From Aeromicrobium erythreum (GTDB taxonomy: Bacteria; Actinomycetota; Actinomycetes; Propionibacteriales; Nocardioidaceae), in contig NZ_CP011502.1 of assembly GCF_001509405.1 (NCBI RefSeq), positions 2,914,001 through 2,978,000 of the forward strand: a DNA stretch of 64,000 bases, read 5' to 3'. The number at the start of each line of letters is the position of its first letter. Position 1 is the first letter of the stretch. Made by a program: the position numbers and the translations under genes. This document shows, piece by piece, positions 25,513 to 35,217 of this stretch. Under the pieces are notes generated by a model. The model was not told where the DNA came from. It ran no database searches and saw only the letters and a program-made list of their open reading frames with translations.

Positions 25513-26636
25513 GCCCCCTCCTGGCAGCGCTGCTCGGCGTCCTGCTGGGCGGGCTCGGCCACGCCGTGCTGCGTCGACGCCGCCTGCGCGGCACCCCGCT
25601 CGGGTCGCCCGAGGAACGCGCCACCTACGAGGCGCTGCACCGCACGGCGCTCGCCGCACCTGCCCTGCGCCAGGGGCTCGACCGCTCCAGCGCGCTGGAG
25701 ACCCTGCCCCACGTACGTGCCCTGCTCGGCACGCCGACCGTGGGCCTGACCGACACGACCGCGCACCTCGCCTGGGACGGGCCCGACGACCCGACCGACC
25801 CGGGTCTGGCCGACGTCGTCGCGGCGACGTTGCGCACCGGCCGCACCCAGGCCGCCGGGCCGGCCGTCGCCGCTCCTCTCGTGGTCGACGAACGGGTCAT
25901 CGGCGCACTCGTGGTGGTGGCCGAGCAGCCGTCGGCCGGGCTGCTGCGGGCGACCGCCGAGGTCGCCGCGTGGATGTCGGGCCAGCTCGAGCTGGCCGAG
26001 CTCGACAAGTCCCGCACCGCGCTCATGGCGGCCGAGCTGCGGGCGCTGCGCGCGCAGATCTCGCCGCACTTCGTCTACAACTCCCTCGGTGCGATCGCGT
26101 CGTTCGTGCGCACCGACCCCGAGCGGGCGCGCGAGCTCCTGCTCGAGTTCGCCGACTTCACGCGCTACTCCTTCCGCCAGCACGGCGACTTCACGACCCT
26201 GGCCGAGGAGCTGCGCTCGATCGAGCGCTACCTGGTGCTCGAGAAGGCACGCTTCGGCGACCGTCTGCGCGTGGTCACCCGGGTGGCGCCGGAGGTGCTC
26301 AACGTCCGGCTCCCGTTCCTGGCCGTCCAGCCGCTGGTCGAGAACGCCGTGCGGCACGGCCTGGAGGGGCAGCAGGGGGCCGGCACCGTCACCCTCGTGG
26401 CCCTCGACGAGGGCGCCGACTGCGTCATCTCCATCGAGGACGACGGCGTGGGCAGCGACCCCGAGACGGTCCGGGCCGTGCTGTCGGGCGACACGTCGTC
26501 GGCGTCCGTGGGCCTGGCGAACGTCGACGAGCGGCTGCGCACGGTCTACGGCAACGACCGGGGCATCGTGGTCGAGACCGCCCCGGGGCTGGGCACGAAG
26601 GTCACGTTGCGGATCCCCAAGTTCGCACCCCCGTGA
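25509..26636 (+). CDS. Sensor histidine kinase, LytS/YehU type
   Basis: The 375-residue kinase has one N-terminal membrane segment (about 4-20), a GAF-like sensory region (about 60-165), and the HisKA_7-type block ALRAQISPHFVYNSL with phospho-acceptor His187. The ATPase region carries N-box QPLVENAVRHGLE, DDGVGSDP and GLANVDERL. LytS-type kinases pair with LytTR regulators. The only one in the window is at 43751-44503, about 17 kb away, beside acetate-type symporters. In related actinobacterial loci the two genes are adjacent, so the intervening genes look inserted. Confidence 0.9.
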   Translation: MSPLLAALLGVLLGGLGHAVLRRRRLRGTPLGSPEERATYEALHRTALAAPALRQGLDRSSALETLPHVRALLGTPTVGLTDTTAHLAWDGPDDPTDPGLADVVAATLRTGRTQAAGPAVAAPLVVDERVIGALVVVAEQPSAGLLRATAEVAAWMSGQLELAELDKSRTALMAAELRALRAQISPHFVYNSLGAIASFVRTDPERARELLLEFADFTRYSFRQHGDFTTLAEELRSIERYLVLEKARFGDRLRVVTRVAPEVLNVRLPFLAVQPLVENAVRHGLEGQQGAGTVTLVALDEGADCVISIEDDGVGSDPETVRAVLSGDTSSASVGLANVDERLRTVYGNDRGIVVETAPGLGTKVTLRIPKFAPP

Positions 26637-26690
26637 CCTTCGGCGTCCACGACGGTTGATGGGGGCGAAGGTCCACGTGGGAGGAGCAAC

Positions 26691-27482
26691 ATGGCAGTGC
26701 GCGGTGCGGGGTACGCGGTCAGGCGGGTGCGTCAGTCGTTCACGCACTTCCGCAACGGGCCCCAGCTGCTGCTGGCGATGGCCCGGGGCGGCGAGGTGAC
26801 GTTCCGGACCCGCTCGGGCCTCACGATCCACACGCCGAACTCCCCCGGCGCCCGGTTCCCCGTCTACGAGATCACGGCCGACGACGTGTACCGCGTCGAC
26901 GAGCTGCTGGCCGGGCTGCGTCCCGACTTCGTCGCGATCGACGTCGGCGCCCACATCGGCAGCTTCTCGACGGCGGTCTGCGCCCGCGCGCCCCGCGCGA
27001 CCGTGCACGCGTACGAGGCGTCGCCCTCGACGGCGGCCTGGACGCGCCGCAACGCCGAGGCCAACGGCTTCGCCGACCGGCTGCACGTGCACGCCGAGGC
27101 CGTCTCCGACCACCGCGGCACGCTGCGCTTCGTCGACAACGGCGAGGCCAGCGCCCACAACGGCATGACCGCGCCCGACGGGCTCGGGGGCGAGGTCGAG
27201 GTGCCGTGCGTGACCTTCGCCGACGCACACGCCGCGGCCGGCGGACGGGTCGACCTGCTCAAGAGCGACGCCGAAGGGGCCGAGTACGGCTACATCCTCG
27301 GCAGCGACCCCGCTCTCTGGGCCGACGTGCAGCGGGTCGTCATGGAGTACCACCCCGTCGAGGGGTACGCCCTGGCCGACCTCGTCACCTACCTCGCGGG
27401 CGTCGGGCTCGACCTCGTGCGGGACGAGCCGTCGCCGGACAAGCCCGGCCTCGGGAACGCCTGGTTCGCCCGCGCCGCATGA
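26691..27482 (+). CDS. FkbM-family methyltransferase
   Basis: The 263-residue SAM-dependent O-methyltransferase has [12 protein letters not shown] (motif I), [10 protein letters not shown] (motif II) and [14 protein letters not shown], followed by VVMEYHP. It resembles the protein at 18356-19162 throughout the middle. The ATG follows GGGAGGAG at good spacing. It starts the polysaccharide operon and its stop overlaps the GT61 start (ATGA). A sugar methyl ether in the exopolysaccharide is the likely product. Confidence 0.85.
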   Translation: MAVRGAGYAVRRVRQSFTHFRNGPQLLLAMARGGEVTFRTRSGLTIHTPNSPGARFPVYEITADDVYRVDELLAGLRPDFVAIDVGAHIGSFSTAVCARAPRATVHAYEASPSTAAWTRRNAEANGFADRLHVHAEAVSDHRGTLRFVDNGEASAHNGMTAPDGLGGEVEVPCVTFADAHAAAGGRVDLLKSDAEGAEYGYILGSDPALWADVQRVVMEYHPVEGYALADLVTYLAGVGLDLVRDEPSPDKPGLGNAWFARAA

Positions 27483-28777
27483 CCCGGCTCCCCCCGGCCC
27501 TGATGCCGCTGTGGCCCGTGGCCAAGCGGGCCCACCGTGCCGCGACCCGCACCGTGGGCCTGGCGGCCCGTGCCGTCGGCGACGGTGGTCCGCGGTCGGT
27601 GCCCGTACGGGTCAGCCCGACGTCGCGCGCCACGGCCGCGGCCGAGCCCGACCACGTCCGTCTGCACCCCGTCGGTCCCCCGCTGGACCTGCTGCGCCCC
27701 CTCCCTGCCGGCCGGCCGGGAGGCCTGCGCTTCTGGGACGACGTGCGCGTCCTGCGCCGGCCCCCGCGATCGGTCCTCGAGGTCGAGGGCGGACGTCTGG
27801 TCGGCGAGGCCGCGGCGACCATCACGCCCGCAGGCACGCTGGACCGCGAGACCAGCCCGTACTTCGGCATCCGGCGCCCCACCGAGCACCCGGTGCACCT
27901 GCGGCTGCGCTACCCCGAGCCGGAGCACGTCGCCGGCACGGTCGTCTCGCTCGCGTCGCACGCCTCGGCGCGCAACTACTACCACTCGCTGATGGACGCG
28001 CTGCCGCGGTGGGGGCTCCTGCAGGAGCTGTTCCCCGACGTGCGCCCCGACCGCGTCGTCGTCGGCCACACGACCCGCTGGGACCGTCAGCTCGTGGCCA
28101 TGGTCGGGCTCGACGCGCTGCCGCTCGTGGAGCCCACCCACGCCCTGCACCTGCGCGCCGACCGGCTCCTCGTGCCGGCGATCGACAACCAGACCACGCT
28201 CGCGCCCCCGTGGGTCAGCGCGTGGCTGCGCACCCACCTGCCGGCCCGCGACGTCCGCGACAAGCCGCGTCGGCTGTACGTCACGCGCGGCGACCGCCCG
28301 AACACCCGCCGCTACGTGCAGGAGGACGCGCTGCTGCCGCACCTCGAGCGCCAGGGCTTCGTGCGGGTCGACCCCGGCACGATGAGCGTGCAGGAGCAGA
28401 TCGACCACTTCGCCGCCGCCGAGGTCGTCGTCGCCCCGCACGGCGCCGGGCTCGTGAACCTGACGTTCGCCCCGCCCGGGGTCCGCGTGCTCGAGCTGTT
28501 CGCGCCGCGCTACCTCAACCCCGGCTACTGGGCGATCGTCGACAACGTCCCCGACTCGCGCTACCGCTACGTCGTGGCGGAGCCGGTCGACCGGCTGCGG
28601 TCCGAGCGCGCCATGCAGGGCGTGCAGGACGACGTCGACCTCCCCGCCGCCGTGGTGCTGGAGGAGCTCGAGCACCTGCTGGCGCAGGACGCCGACGGAC
28701 AGGAGGTCCCGGGTCGCACCGACGCCGGGCAGGATGGGACCGAGCACCCTCGGTCCCCGGAGAGAGGCACCCCGTGA
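27479..28777 (+). CDS. Glycosyltransferase family 61 (DUF563)
   Basis: The 432-residue protein has GT61 features: [21 protein letters not shown] in the first half, and in the second half RRLYVTRGD, the strand [26 protein letters not shown], and NPGYW. It probably adds a pentose, hexose or GlcNAc to the repeat unit; the donor is unknown. There is no signal peptide, so it acts in the cytoplasm. The ATG overlaps the FkbM stop and the stop overlaps the gmd GTG. Confidence 0.85.
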   Translation: MTRLPPALMPLWPVAKRAHRAATRTVGLAARAVGDGGPRSVPVRVSPTSRATAAAEPDHVRLHPVGPPLDLLRPLPAGRPGGLRFWDDVRVLRRPPRSVLEVEGGRLVGEAAATITPAGTLDRETSPYFGIRRPTEHPVHLRLRYPEPEHVAGTVVSLASHASARNYYHSLMDALPRWGLLQELFPDVRPDRVVVGHTTRWDRQLVAMVGLDALPLVEPTHALHLRADRLLVPAIDNQTTLAPPWVSAWLRTHLPARDVRDKPRRLYVTRGDRPNTRRYVQEDALLPHLERQGFVRVDPGTMSVQEQIDHFAAAEVVVAPHGAGLVNLTFAPPGVRVLELFAPRYLNPGYWAIVDNVPDSRYRYVVAEPVDRLRSERAMQGVQDDVDLPAAVVLEELEHLLAQDADGQEVPGRTDAGQDGTEHPRSPERGTP

Positions 28778-29805
28778 CGAAGCGCGCGCTGATCACCGGC
28801 ATCACCGGTCAGGACGGTTCGTACCTGGCCGAGCTGCTGTTGGGCAAGGGTTATGAGGTCCATGGTCTGATCCGTCGGGCGTCGACGTTCAACACGTCGC
28901 GCATCGACCACCTGTACCAGGACCCGCACGTGGACGGCACGAAGCTGTTCCTGCACTACGGCGACCAGTCCGACGGGGCGCGGCTGGTGTCGTTGATGTA
29001 CGAGATCGCGCCCGATGAGGTCTACAACCTCGCGGCGCAGTCGCACGTGCGGGTCTCCTTCGACGAGCCCGAGCACACCGCCGACACGACCGGCACGGGC
29101 ACGGTGCGGCTGCTGGAGGCGGTCCGCGCGGCCGGTATCCGCCCGCGGTTCTACCAGGCCTCCTCCAGCGAGCTGTACGGCGCGACCCCGCCGCCGCAGG
29201 ACGAGGACACGCCCTTCTACCCGCGCTCGCCGTACGCGGCGGCGAAGCTGTACTCCTACTGGATCACCAAGAACTACCGCGAGGCCTACGACATGTTCGC
29301 GGTCAACGGGATCTTGTTCAACCACGAGTCGCCCCGCCGCGGCGAGACGTTCGTGACCCGCAAGATCACCCGCGCCGTCGCCGCGATCAAGGCCGGCAAG
29401 CAGGACCTGCTCTACATGGGCAACCTCGACGCCGTGCGCGACTGGGGCTACGCCGCGGAGTACGTCGAGGGCATGTGGCGCATGCTGCAGGCCGACGAGC
29501 CCGAGGACTTCGTCCTGGCCACCGGCGTCGGGATCACCGTGCGCGACTTCCTGCAGATCTCCTTCGAGCACGCCGGCCTGGACTGGGAGAAGCACGTCCG
29601 CTTCGACGAGCGCTACCTGCGCCCCACCGAGGTCGACGCGCTCATCGGCGACCCCGCCAAGGCCGCCAAGAAGCTCGACTGGGTCCCCACCGTCGACGGC
29701 CGCGAGCTCGCCCGCCTCATGGTCGAGGCCGACGTCGAGGCCCTCACCCACGAGGGCACCCCCTGGCACGACGAGGTCCGCCTCGCCTCCTGGGGCACCG
29801 CATGA
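28774..29805 (+). CDS. gmd: GDP-mannose 4,6-dehydratase
   Basis: The 343-residue SDR converts GDP-D-mannose to GDP-4-keto-6-deoxy-D-mannose. Visible signatures are [16 protein letters not shown] (NADP motif), [32 protein letters not shown] (YxxxK) and [22 protein letters not shown] follows GGAGAGAGG and overlaps the GT61 stop. fcl follows with a 4-bp overlap, so the fucose pathway is coupled. The first 45 codons hold TTG, TAT, CAT and several GGT/CGT, which are rare elsewhere in the window. Confidence 0.97.
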   Translation: MTKRALITGITGQDGSYLAELLLGKGYEVHGLIRRASTFNTSRIDHLYQDPHVDGTKLFLHYGDQSDGARLVSLMYEIAPDEVYNLAAQSHVRVSFDEPEHTADTTGTGTVRLLEAVRAAGIRPRFYQASSSELYGATPPPQDEDTPFYPRSPYAAAKLYSYWITKNYREAYDMFAVNGILFNHESPRRGETFVTRKITRAVAAIKAGKQDLLYMGNLDAVRDWGYAAEYVEGMWRMLQADEPEDFVLATGVGITVRDFLQISFEHAGLDWEKHVRFDERYLRPTEVDALIGDPAKAAKKLDWVPTVDGRELARLMVEADVEALTHEGTPWHDEVRLASWGTA

Positions 29806-30788
29806 GCCTGCGCACCAGCGACGACGTCGACTACACCCCCGGCCCCCTGGACCGCGACGCCACCTTCTACGTCGCCGGGCACGCCGGCATGGTCGGCTCG
29901 GCCCTCGTACGACGACTCCACGCCGCAGGGTTCACCGACGTCGTCGGACGCACCTCCGCCGAGCTCGACCTCACCGACCGCGACGCCGTCCACGCGTTCT
30001 TCGAGACCACCCGCCCCACCTACGTCGCCCTCGCCGCAGCCAAGGTCGGCGGGATCCTCGCCAACGACACCTACCCCGTCGACTTCCTCAGCGTGAACCT
30101 GCAGATCCAGGTCAACGTCATGGACGCCGCGCTCGCCACCGGCGTCCAGCGCCTGGTCTTCCTCGGCTCCTCCTGCATCTACCCCAAGCACGCCCCCCAA
30201 CCCATCACCGAGGACGCCCTGCTCACCGGCCACCTCGAACCCACCAACGACGCCTACGCCATCGCCAAGATCGCCGGCATCCTGCACGTGCAGTCCGTGC
30301 GCCGCCAGCACGGCCTGCCCTGGATCTCCGCGATGCCCACCAACCTCTACGGACCGAACGACAACTTCTCCCCCACCGGCTCCCACGTCCTGCCCGCCCT
30401 CATCCGCCGCTACCACGAAGCCACCCGCGACGGCGCCACCGAGGTCACCAACTGGGGCACCGGCACCCCCCGCCGCGAGCTCCTGCACGTCGACGACCTC
30501 GCCGACGCCGTCCTGCACCTCCTGGAGCACCACGACGGACCCCAGCAGGTCAACGTCGGCACCGGCACCGACGTCACCATCGCCGAGATCGCCGCCACCG
30601 TCGCCGAGGTCACCGGCTACACCGGCACCACCACCTGGGACACCACCAAGCCCGACGGCACCCCCCAGAAGCTCCTCGACGTCACCCAGCTCGCCCACAC
30701 CGGCTGGACCGCCCGCACCAGCCTGCGCGACGGCCTCGCCGCCACCTACACCTGGTACCTCCAGAACGCCGACCACCTCCGCTCATGA
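29802..30788 (+). CDS. fcl: GDP-L-fucose synthase
   Basis: The 328-residue SDR epimerises and reduces GDP-4-keto-6-deoxymannose to GDP-L-fucose. Signatures include [15 protein letters not shown] (NADP motif), [40 protein letters not shown] (YxxxK) and [15 protein letters not shown] overlaps the gmd stop (ATGA). Codon choice is extreme, with nearly all third positions C or G and many CACC runs. With gmd this is a complete GDP-fucose route from GDP-mannose. Confidence 0.96.
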   Translation: MSLRTSDDVDYTPGPLDRDATFYVAGHAGMVGSALVRRLHAAGFTDVVGRTSAELDLTDRDAVHAFFETTRPTYVALAAAKVGGILANDTYPVDFLSVNLQIQVNVMDAALATGVQRLVFLGSSCIYPKHAPQPITEDALLTGHLEPTNDAYAIAKIAGILHVQSVRRQHGLPWISAMPTNLYGPNDNFSPTGSHVLPALIRRYHEATRDGATEVTNWGTGTPRRELLHVDDLADAVLHLLEHHDGPQQVNVGTGTDVTIAEIAATVAEVTGYTGTTTWDTTKPDGTPQKLLDVTQLAHTGWTARTSLRDGLAATYTWYLQNADHLRS

Positions 30789-31312
30789 CCTCCTCCCTGC
30801 CCGACGACCTCTGGGCCACGGTGCAGGCGTCGGTGCCGGTGCTCTGCGTCGACGTCGTCCCGGTGCGGGGCGAGGGCGACGGCCACCAGGTCGGGCTGAT
30901 CCGTCGGCGGTTCGCGGACACCGGCGCCCCCGTGTGGTGCCACCTCGGCGGGCGCGTCCGTCACGGCGAGACGACCGACGAGGCGCTCGTCCGCCACGTG
31001 CACGACACGCTCGTGGGTGCCGAGCTGGAGCTGCCCACCGACCCGCAGCCCCACCACGTGGTGCAGTGGTTCCCTCCGGACGTGCGCACGGGTGACACGT
31101 ACGGTCGCGACCCGCGCAAGCACGCCGTCAGCCTGTGCTGGGCCCTGCCGCTCGGCCCTGAGGTCTCCGCCCGCCAGGGCGGCGAGGGCTCGGAGCTGCG
31201 CTGGTTCCGCCACGACCTCGCGGACCTCGCCGACGACGAGCTCTGGCCCGGGACCCGGCACCTGGTCGCCGCCACCCTCCACGGCGCTGGGCTGCCCGGA
31301 CGGGGAGCCTGA
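30785..31312 (+). CDS. NUDIX-family protein (DUF4916-like)
   Basis: The 175-residue NUDIX-fold protein has VPVLCVDVVPVRGEGDGHQVGLIRRR, WCHLGGRVRHGETTDEALVRHVHDTL in place of a full Nudix box, and RKHAVSLCWALPL. The REUXEE core of typical hydrolases is replaced (ALVRHVHD), so pyrophosphatase activity is uncertain. Related proteins often sit beside nucleotide-sugar genes. GDP-mannose mannosyl hydrolase activity would fit the operon but is inference. ATG overlaps the fcl stop by 4 bp. The acyltransferase on the other strand begins its stop 6 bp past this gene. Confidence 0.75.
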   Translation: MTSSLPDDLWATVQASVPVLCVDVVPVRGEGDGHQVGLIRRRFADTGAPVWCHLGGRVRHGETTDEALVRHVHDTLVGAELELPTDPQPHHVVQWFPPDVRTGDTYGRDPRKHAVSLCWALPLGPEVSARQGGEGSELRWFRHDLADLADDELWPGTRHLVAATLHGAGLPGRGA

Positions 31313-31318
31313 CGTGGT

Positions 31319-31858
31319 TCAGCCGACGGGACGGGCGGGCACGCCCACCACGGTGGCGCCGGGAGTCACGTCGTCCAGCACGAGCGAGTGGGCCGCGACC
31401 ACGGCGCCGTCGCCGACCGTCACGGCACCGAGCACCGACGCCCTGGCGCCGACGAACACGTCGTCGCCGAGCACGGGGAAGTCCGCCGCCGACGTCGCGA
31501 GCGACTGGCGCACGCCGAGGGTCACGCCCTGCGCCAGGGTCGCGCCCGAGCCCACCACCACGCCGTTGCCGATGACCACGCCGACCGGGTGCTCGAACCA
31601 GACGCCGGGCCCGATCTGCGCACCCGCGTCGACGTCGATGCCGACCGTCACGACACCGACCCCGCGCAGCAGCGCCGCCGCCCGGCGGTGCCCGCGTGCG
31701 TGCAGCCGCTGCTGGGCGCGCACGACCAGCGTCGCCCAGAGACCCGGACGGCTGAGGCCTCGCGGCAGTGCCGTCCACCAGGGCGCCTCGCGCCCGACGT
31801 ACCGGGCGAGGTCCGAGGACACGAGCGTCGAGAAGGTGGCGCGACTGTCGGAGGGCAC
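31319..31858 (-). CDS. Hexapeptide-repeat acyltransferase (CysE-like)
   Basis: The 179-residue left-handed beta-helix acyltransferase has IGPGVWFEHPVGVVIGNGVVVGSGATLAQGVTLG, the block typical of serine acetyltransferase-like and capsule O-acetyltransferases, and further hexapeptides (GARASVLGAVTVGDGAVVAAHS). Its short N-terminus argues for a polysaccharide O-acetyltransferase over CysE. GTG at 31858 is chosen because TACGAT lies exactly 7 nt upstream; an in-frame ATG at 31867 overlaps that box. The divergent SGNH-like gene starts 34 bp away. Confidence 0.8.
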   Translation of the reverse strand: MPSDSRATFSTLVSSDLARYVGREAPWWTALPRGLSRPGLWATLVVRAQQRLHARGHRRAAALLRGVGVVTVGIDVDAGAQIGPGVWFEHPVGVVIGNGVVVGSGATLAQGVTLGVRQSLATSAADFPVLGDDVFVGARASVLGAVTVGDGAVVAAHSLVLDDVTPGATVVGVPARPVG

Positions 31859-31865
31859 GCACCGC

Positions 31866-31871
31866 ATCGTA
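31866..31871 (-). promoter_or_regulatory. -10 box TACGAT for acyltransferase (leaderless)
   Basis: On the minus strand TACGAT is followed by 7 nt and a GTG at 31858. It decides the start over the ATG at 31867, which would lie inside the box. Confidence 0.5.
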
Positions 31872-31891
31872 GTCCCGAGCAGGAGGTTCCC

Positions 31892-32704
31892 GTGAGCACC
31901 GAGACACTGCCCGTCCGCATCCTCTACAAGGGCGCGTCGACCGTCATGTGGCAGTCGCACGGCGACCGCAGGGCTCCGGGGCTGCTGCCGTACCCCCGTG
32001 TGGTGGAGCAGCACCTGCGCGCGCGGGGGCACGACGTCGACACCAGGGTCGACGCCATGTCGGCGCAACGCGTCTACGACCTGATGGACCGGTGGGAGCG
32101 GCAGGCGACCAGCGAGTTCCCCGACGTCGTCGTGCTCCACCACGGCCACATGGAGACCGTGCACGCGGTGATCCCCCGCTTCATCGAGCGTCACGCGCGG
32201 GCCAACCGGGAGCGGCCCGGCCCGGTGCGCCAGCGGTACCGCAGGGTCCTGGTGCGCCCGCTCTGGAAGGGTCTGGCTGTCCTGCAGCAGCGCATCGACG
32301 GCGCCATGCCCGGTCCGCTCGCCCGCGGCCTCGCCCGACGTCGCGCCCGCCGCACCGTCGCCCACCTGGAGCAGTACCTCTCGTGCATCGACCGGCTGTC
32401 GAGCCCCCTCGTCGTGGTGATGGGTCTGCTGCCCACCGGTCGCGTCTACGCCGACTGGTTCCCCGGCTCGGTGCTCCGGACCGAGGTCATCGACCGCGCC
32501 CTCCGCGCGATGGTGGCCCGACGCGACTCACCCCGGCTGCTGTACCTCGACCTGTGGGACGAGGGAGCCGCCTGGGACGCGCGCGGCGAGGATCCGCGCC
32601 CCGACGGGGCGCACTACACCGAGGCCTTCCACCGACGCGTGGGCGAGCTGCTCGCCGCGCGGATCGAGGAGTGGGCCGCTACGCAGCCACACCTGCGCGG
32701 CTGA
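31892..32704 (+). CDS. Putative SGNH/GDSL-like hydrolase
   Basis: The 270-residue protein resembles SGNH hydrolases by its strand-helix pattern. It starts VRILYKGASTVMW, with the central VVVLHHGHMETVHA, the strand SPLVVVMGLLPTG and the C-terminal DGAHYTEAFHRRVGELL, in which Asp-Gly-Ala-His fits the DxxH of block V. The GDS serine block is not clear, so this is a tentative call. Such enzymes remove or transfer acetyl groups on polysaccharides. GTG has AGGAGG 5 nt upstream. Its 3' end overlaps the convergent flippase gene by 26 bp. Confidence 0.6.
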   Translation: MSTETLPVRILYKGASTVMWQSHGDRRAPGLLPYPRVVEQHLRARGHDVDTRVDAMSAQRVYDLMDRWERQATSEFPDVVVLHHGHMETVHAVIPRFIERHARANRERPGPVRQRYRRVLVRPLWKGLAVLQQRIDGAMPGPLARGLARRRARRTVAHLEQYLSCIDRLSSPLVVVMGLLPTGRVYADWFPGSVLRTEVIDRALRAMVARRDSPRLLYLDLWDEGAAWDARGEDPRPDGAHYTEAFHRRVGELLAARIEEWAATQPHLRG

Positions 32705-33944
32705 CGTCGCGGCGCCGGGTCGGCGAGGTCAGCCGTAGGGCCACCGTGAGCGCCGTGACGCTCGCGACCGCCGTCACGAGCATGGCCACGCCGACCGCCT
32801 CGACCGCGTCGGCGCGCGCGGCCAGCACGATCGCGACGACCAGCACGGGGGTCAGGGCGAGCTCGATGCGCGACGCCACCGCCCCGCGGTCGCGGCCCTG
32901 CAGCACGGCCACGAGCACCCGCCGCAGGCCGAGCAGCCCGCTGGCGGCCACGAGCCAGTGCGCCACCGGCACGGCCGACTCGAACGCGCGCCCGAACGCC
33001 AGGACGATGATCCAGTCGGCGCTGAGCACGAGCACGACGGTGAGGGCGCCGAGGACGGCCGTCGCGCCGGCGACCCATCGGCGGACGAGCGCCCGCTCCC
33101 GGGCCGGGTCGGCCTGGGCGGCGGCGATGCGCGGCAGGAGCACGGCGGCGATGCCGGTGCCCATCATCCCGGGCAGCGACGCGAGCGCCGCGGCGGCCGA
33201 GTACAGCCCGAGGGCCACCGTGCCCATGATGGCGCCGACGAGCGTGCGGTCGAGCGCCAGGCCGTCGATCGGTCCGATGCTGCCCACGTAGGTGGCGCGC
33301 GTCAGGCGCCACAGGTCCGGCCCGTCGAGCCGCTCGTCGGCGTCGGCGGGGCGCGCCGCCAGCAGCCCCAGCGACACGACCATGCCGACGCTGAACGCCC
33401 CGATCATCACGGCGGACAGCACGAGCGGCGTGGTGCGGTCGACGACGACGAACATCCCCGCCACCACGAACGTCACGAGGGTCTGCGGCAGGAGGGTCGC
33501 GAGGGCGATGCGGGGCATCGGCGCGCCCTCGCCGAGCAGCCCCGCGAGGACGAGGCGGTAACCCATGTTCAGCAGGGCGAGGGCCACGACCGCGGCACCG
33601 AGCCACCAGACGCCCGGATCGCCGACCTCTCCGTGCAGCACCGCGAAGAGGACCCCGAACGGCAGCGCCACCGCCACGGCGAGCACGGTCCACGGGCGGA
33701 CGAGGTGCCCGACACCGCCGCGCGTCGTGAGCCCGCGGGCCGCGAGCCGCGCGGTGAGCGCGTTCGGCAGGCTGCCGCCGAGCGTGAGCTGCGCGGCCAT
33801 CGCCGACAGCGCCACCACGAGCGCCAGCTCGCCGCGTCCCTCGACGCCGAGCAGCCGTGCCGAGATGATCCCCGTGATCGTCAGCAGGCCCTGGACGACG
33901 AACCCGCCGCCGACGACGAACAGGGCCGCGATGCGCTGGGTCAC
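32679..33944 (-). CDS. Polysaccharide flippase (Wzx/MATE-like)
   Basis: The 421-residue membrane protein has about 12 hydrophobic segments and begins ALFVVGGGFVVQGLLTITGIISARLLGVEGRGELALV, the pattern of the polysaccharide transporter family. Cytoplasmic loops carry few charges, such as RPADADERLDGPDLWRLTRATY. It would flip lipid-linked repeat units to the outer face for the Wzy-like polymerase at 19159-20526. GTG overlaps the stop of the glycosyltransferase upstream (GTGA). Confidence 0.87.
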   Translation of the reverse strand: MTQRIAALFVVGGGFVVQGLLTITGIISARLLGVEGRGELALVVALSAMAAQLTLGGSLPNALTARLAARGLTTRGGVGHLVRPWTVLAVAVALPFGVLFAVLHGEVGDPGVWWLGAAVVALALLNMGYRLVLAGLLGEGAPMPRIALATLLPQTLVTFVVAGMFVVVDRTTPLVLSAVMIGAFSVGMVVSLGLLAARPADADERLDGPDLWRLTRATYVGSIGPIDGLALDRTLVGAIMGTVALGLYSAAAALASLPGMMGTGIAAVLLPRIAAAQADPARERALVRRWVAGATAVLGALTVVLVLSADWIIVLAFGRAFESAVPVAHWLVAASGLLGLRRVLVAVLQGRDRGAVASRIELALTPVLVVAIVLAARADAVEAVGVAMLVTAVASVTALTVALRLTSPTRRRDVSRAGVAA

Positions 33945-35074
33945 GGGCGCTCTCCGAGCAGCGTCCGGCAGTACCGGTCGACGGCGTCCCAGCGGTCGGC
34001 CGTGCCCGTCCTCAGCTCGACCTCGCCCGCGAGGACCGCGCGCATCGCCTCGGCGAGCGCGGGCACGGTCAGGTCGCACGCCAGACCACCGCCGAGCGCC
34101 TCCACCTCCCGCGCCCGCACGGTCGAGCCGGCGGTCACGACCGCGACGCCGGCGGCCTCCGCCTTGCCCATGATGCCGCTCGGACCGTTGTTGGTCAGGG
34201 GCACGGGGATGACGTCGACGGCGGCGACGAGCTGGTCGAGCGTGTCGTTGTCGAGGTAGGTGTCGCGCGCGACCACCCGCGCGCGACGCTCGGGCTCCAG
34301 CCCGTCGACCCACGTCCGCACCGCGGGCGAGAACGCGCCGGCCACGACCAGCCGGGCGTCGATCCGTCCGGCCTCGAGTGCCTCCAGCACCATCGGGGCG
34401 TTGCGTCGCTCGGAGATGAGGCCGAACACGCCCACGAGCGCCTCGTCGCGGGGCAGGTCGTGCTGCTCGCGCCAGCGGTCGCGGTCGCGCGCGTGCGCCG
34501 TGCAGAACTCCGGGTCGTTGACCCGGGTGACGACCCAGCCGCGCTGGGTGTCGCCACGGCCCTTGTAGCCGACGACGCGCTGCAGGGCGCCCGTGAGCCG
34601 GCCGGCCACCACGAGCAGCGCCTTGGAGACGCGCAGCCGCCAGCCCGTGCGGTCGAGCAGCGGCACGCGCGCCGGGTAGCGCGTCAGCATGAACACCACG
34701 CGCGGCCGGACGGGCAGGCGGCGCAGCGCGCGAGGCGCGGCGTACCACCAGCGCTTGAGCGCCTGGTCGCCGTCGAGGTGCACGACGGTGCGCACCGGGA
34801 CGGTCTGCTCGGCGCGGCAGCGCGCCTCGACCTCGCGGACGAGGTCGGCCGTGCTCGGGCTCGAGCCGTCGAAGACCTCCGCGACGGCGAGCCGGCCGGC
34901 CGCGAGGTCGTCGCCCAGGTACTCGGCGTAGGCAGGGTCCTCGGACGCGCCGCGCCGGGTCAGCAGGACGACCGGTCCCGAGGGGGCCAGGTGACGGGTC
35001 AGCCACGACACCGACTGCAGGTGGTGCCCATCGCTGCTCGGGTCGACCAGCAACGTCGTGGAGCGCTCGCCCAC
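33941..35074 (-). CDS. Glycosyltransferase, GT-B fold
   Basis: The 377-residue GT-B protein has N-terminal LLVDPSSDGHHLQSVSWL and a C-terminal donor domain with EALVGVFGLISERRNAPMVLEAL, RLVVAGAFSP and VDVIPVPLTNNGPSGIMGKAEAAGVAVVTA. The SGIMGKAEAAGV segment stands where GT4 enzymes have their Glu-rich nucleotide-sugar site. Donor and acceptor are unknown. It is first in a two-gene minus-strand operon with the flippase. The start at 35074 is a GTG; 143 bp separate it from the divergent FkbM gene. Confidence 0.8.
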   Translation of the reverse strand: MGERSTTLLVDPSSDGHHLQSVSWLTRHLAPSGPVVLLTRRGASEDPAYAEYLGDDLAAGRLAVAEVFDGSSPSTADLVREVEARCRAEQTVPVRTVVHLDGDQALKRWWYAAPRALRRLPVRPRVVFMLTRYPARVPLLDRTGWRLRVSKALLVVAGRLTGALQRVVGYKGRGDTQRGWVVTRVNDPEFCTAHARDRDRWREQHDLPRDEALVGVFGLISERRNAPMVLEALEAGRIDARLVVAGAFSPAVRTWVDGLEPERRARVVARDTYLDNDTLDQLVAAVDVIPVPLTNNGPSGIMGKAEAAGVAVVTAGSTVRAREVEALGGGLACDLTVPALAEAMRAVLAGEVELRTGTADRWDAVDRYCRTLLGERP

Positions 35075-35205
35075 CGTGCATCACTCCCGTCGCGCGCCGC
35101 CTGACCACCGGTCCGTCCACCGTGCCGTCCATCGGGGAAACGACGAGCGCCAGCCTAGGTCACGCGCCACGCGCGGAACCGTCCCCGAGCCGTTCCCGGC
35201 CGCGG

Positions 35206-35211
35206 TACGGT
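35206..35211 (+). promoter_or_regulatory. -10 box TACGGT (leaderless start at 35218)
   Basis: TACGGT is followed by 6 nt and the GTG at 35218, with no ribosome-binding site. Confidence 0.45.
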
Positions 35212-35217
35212 TCCCCC

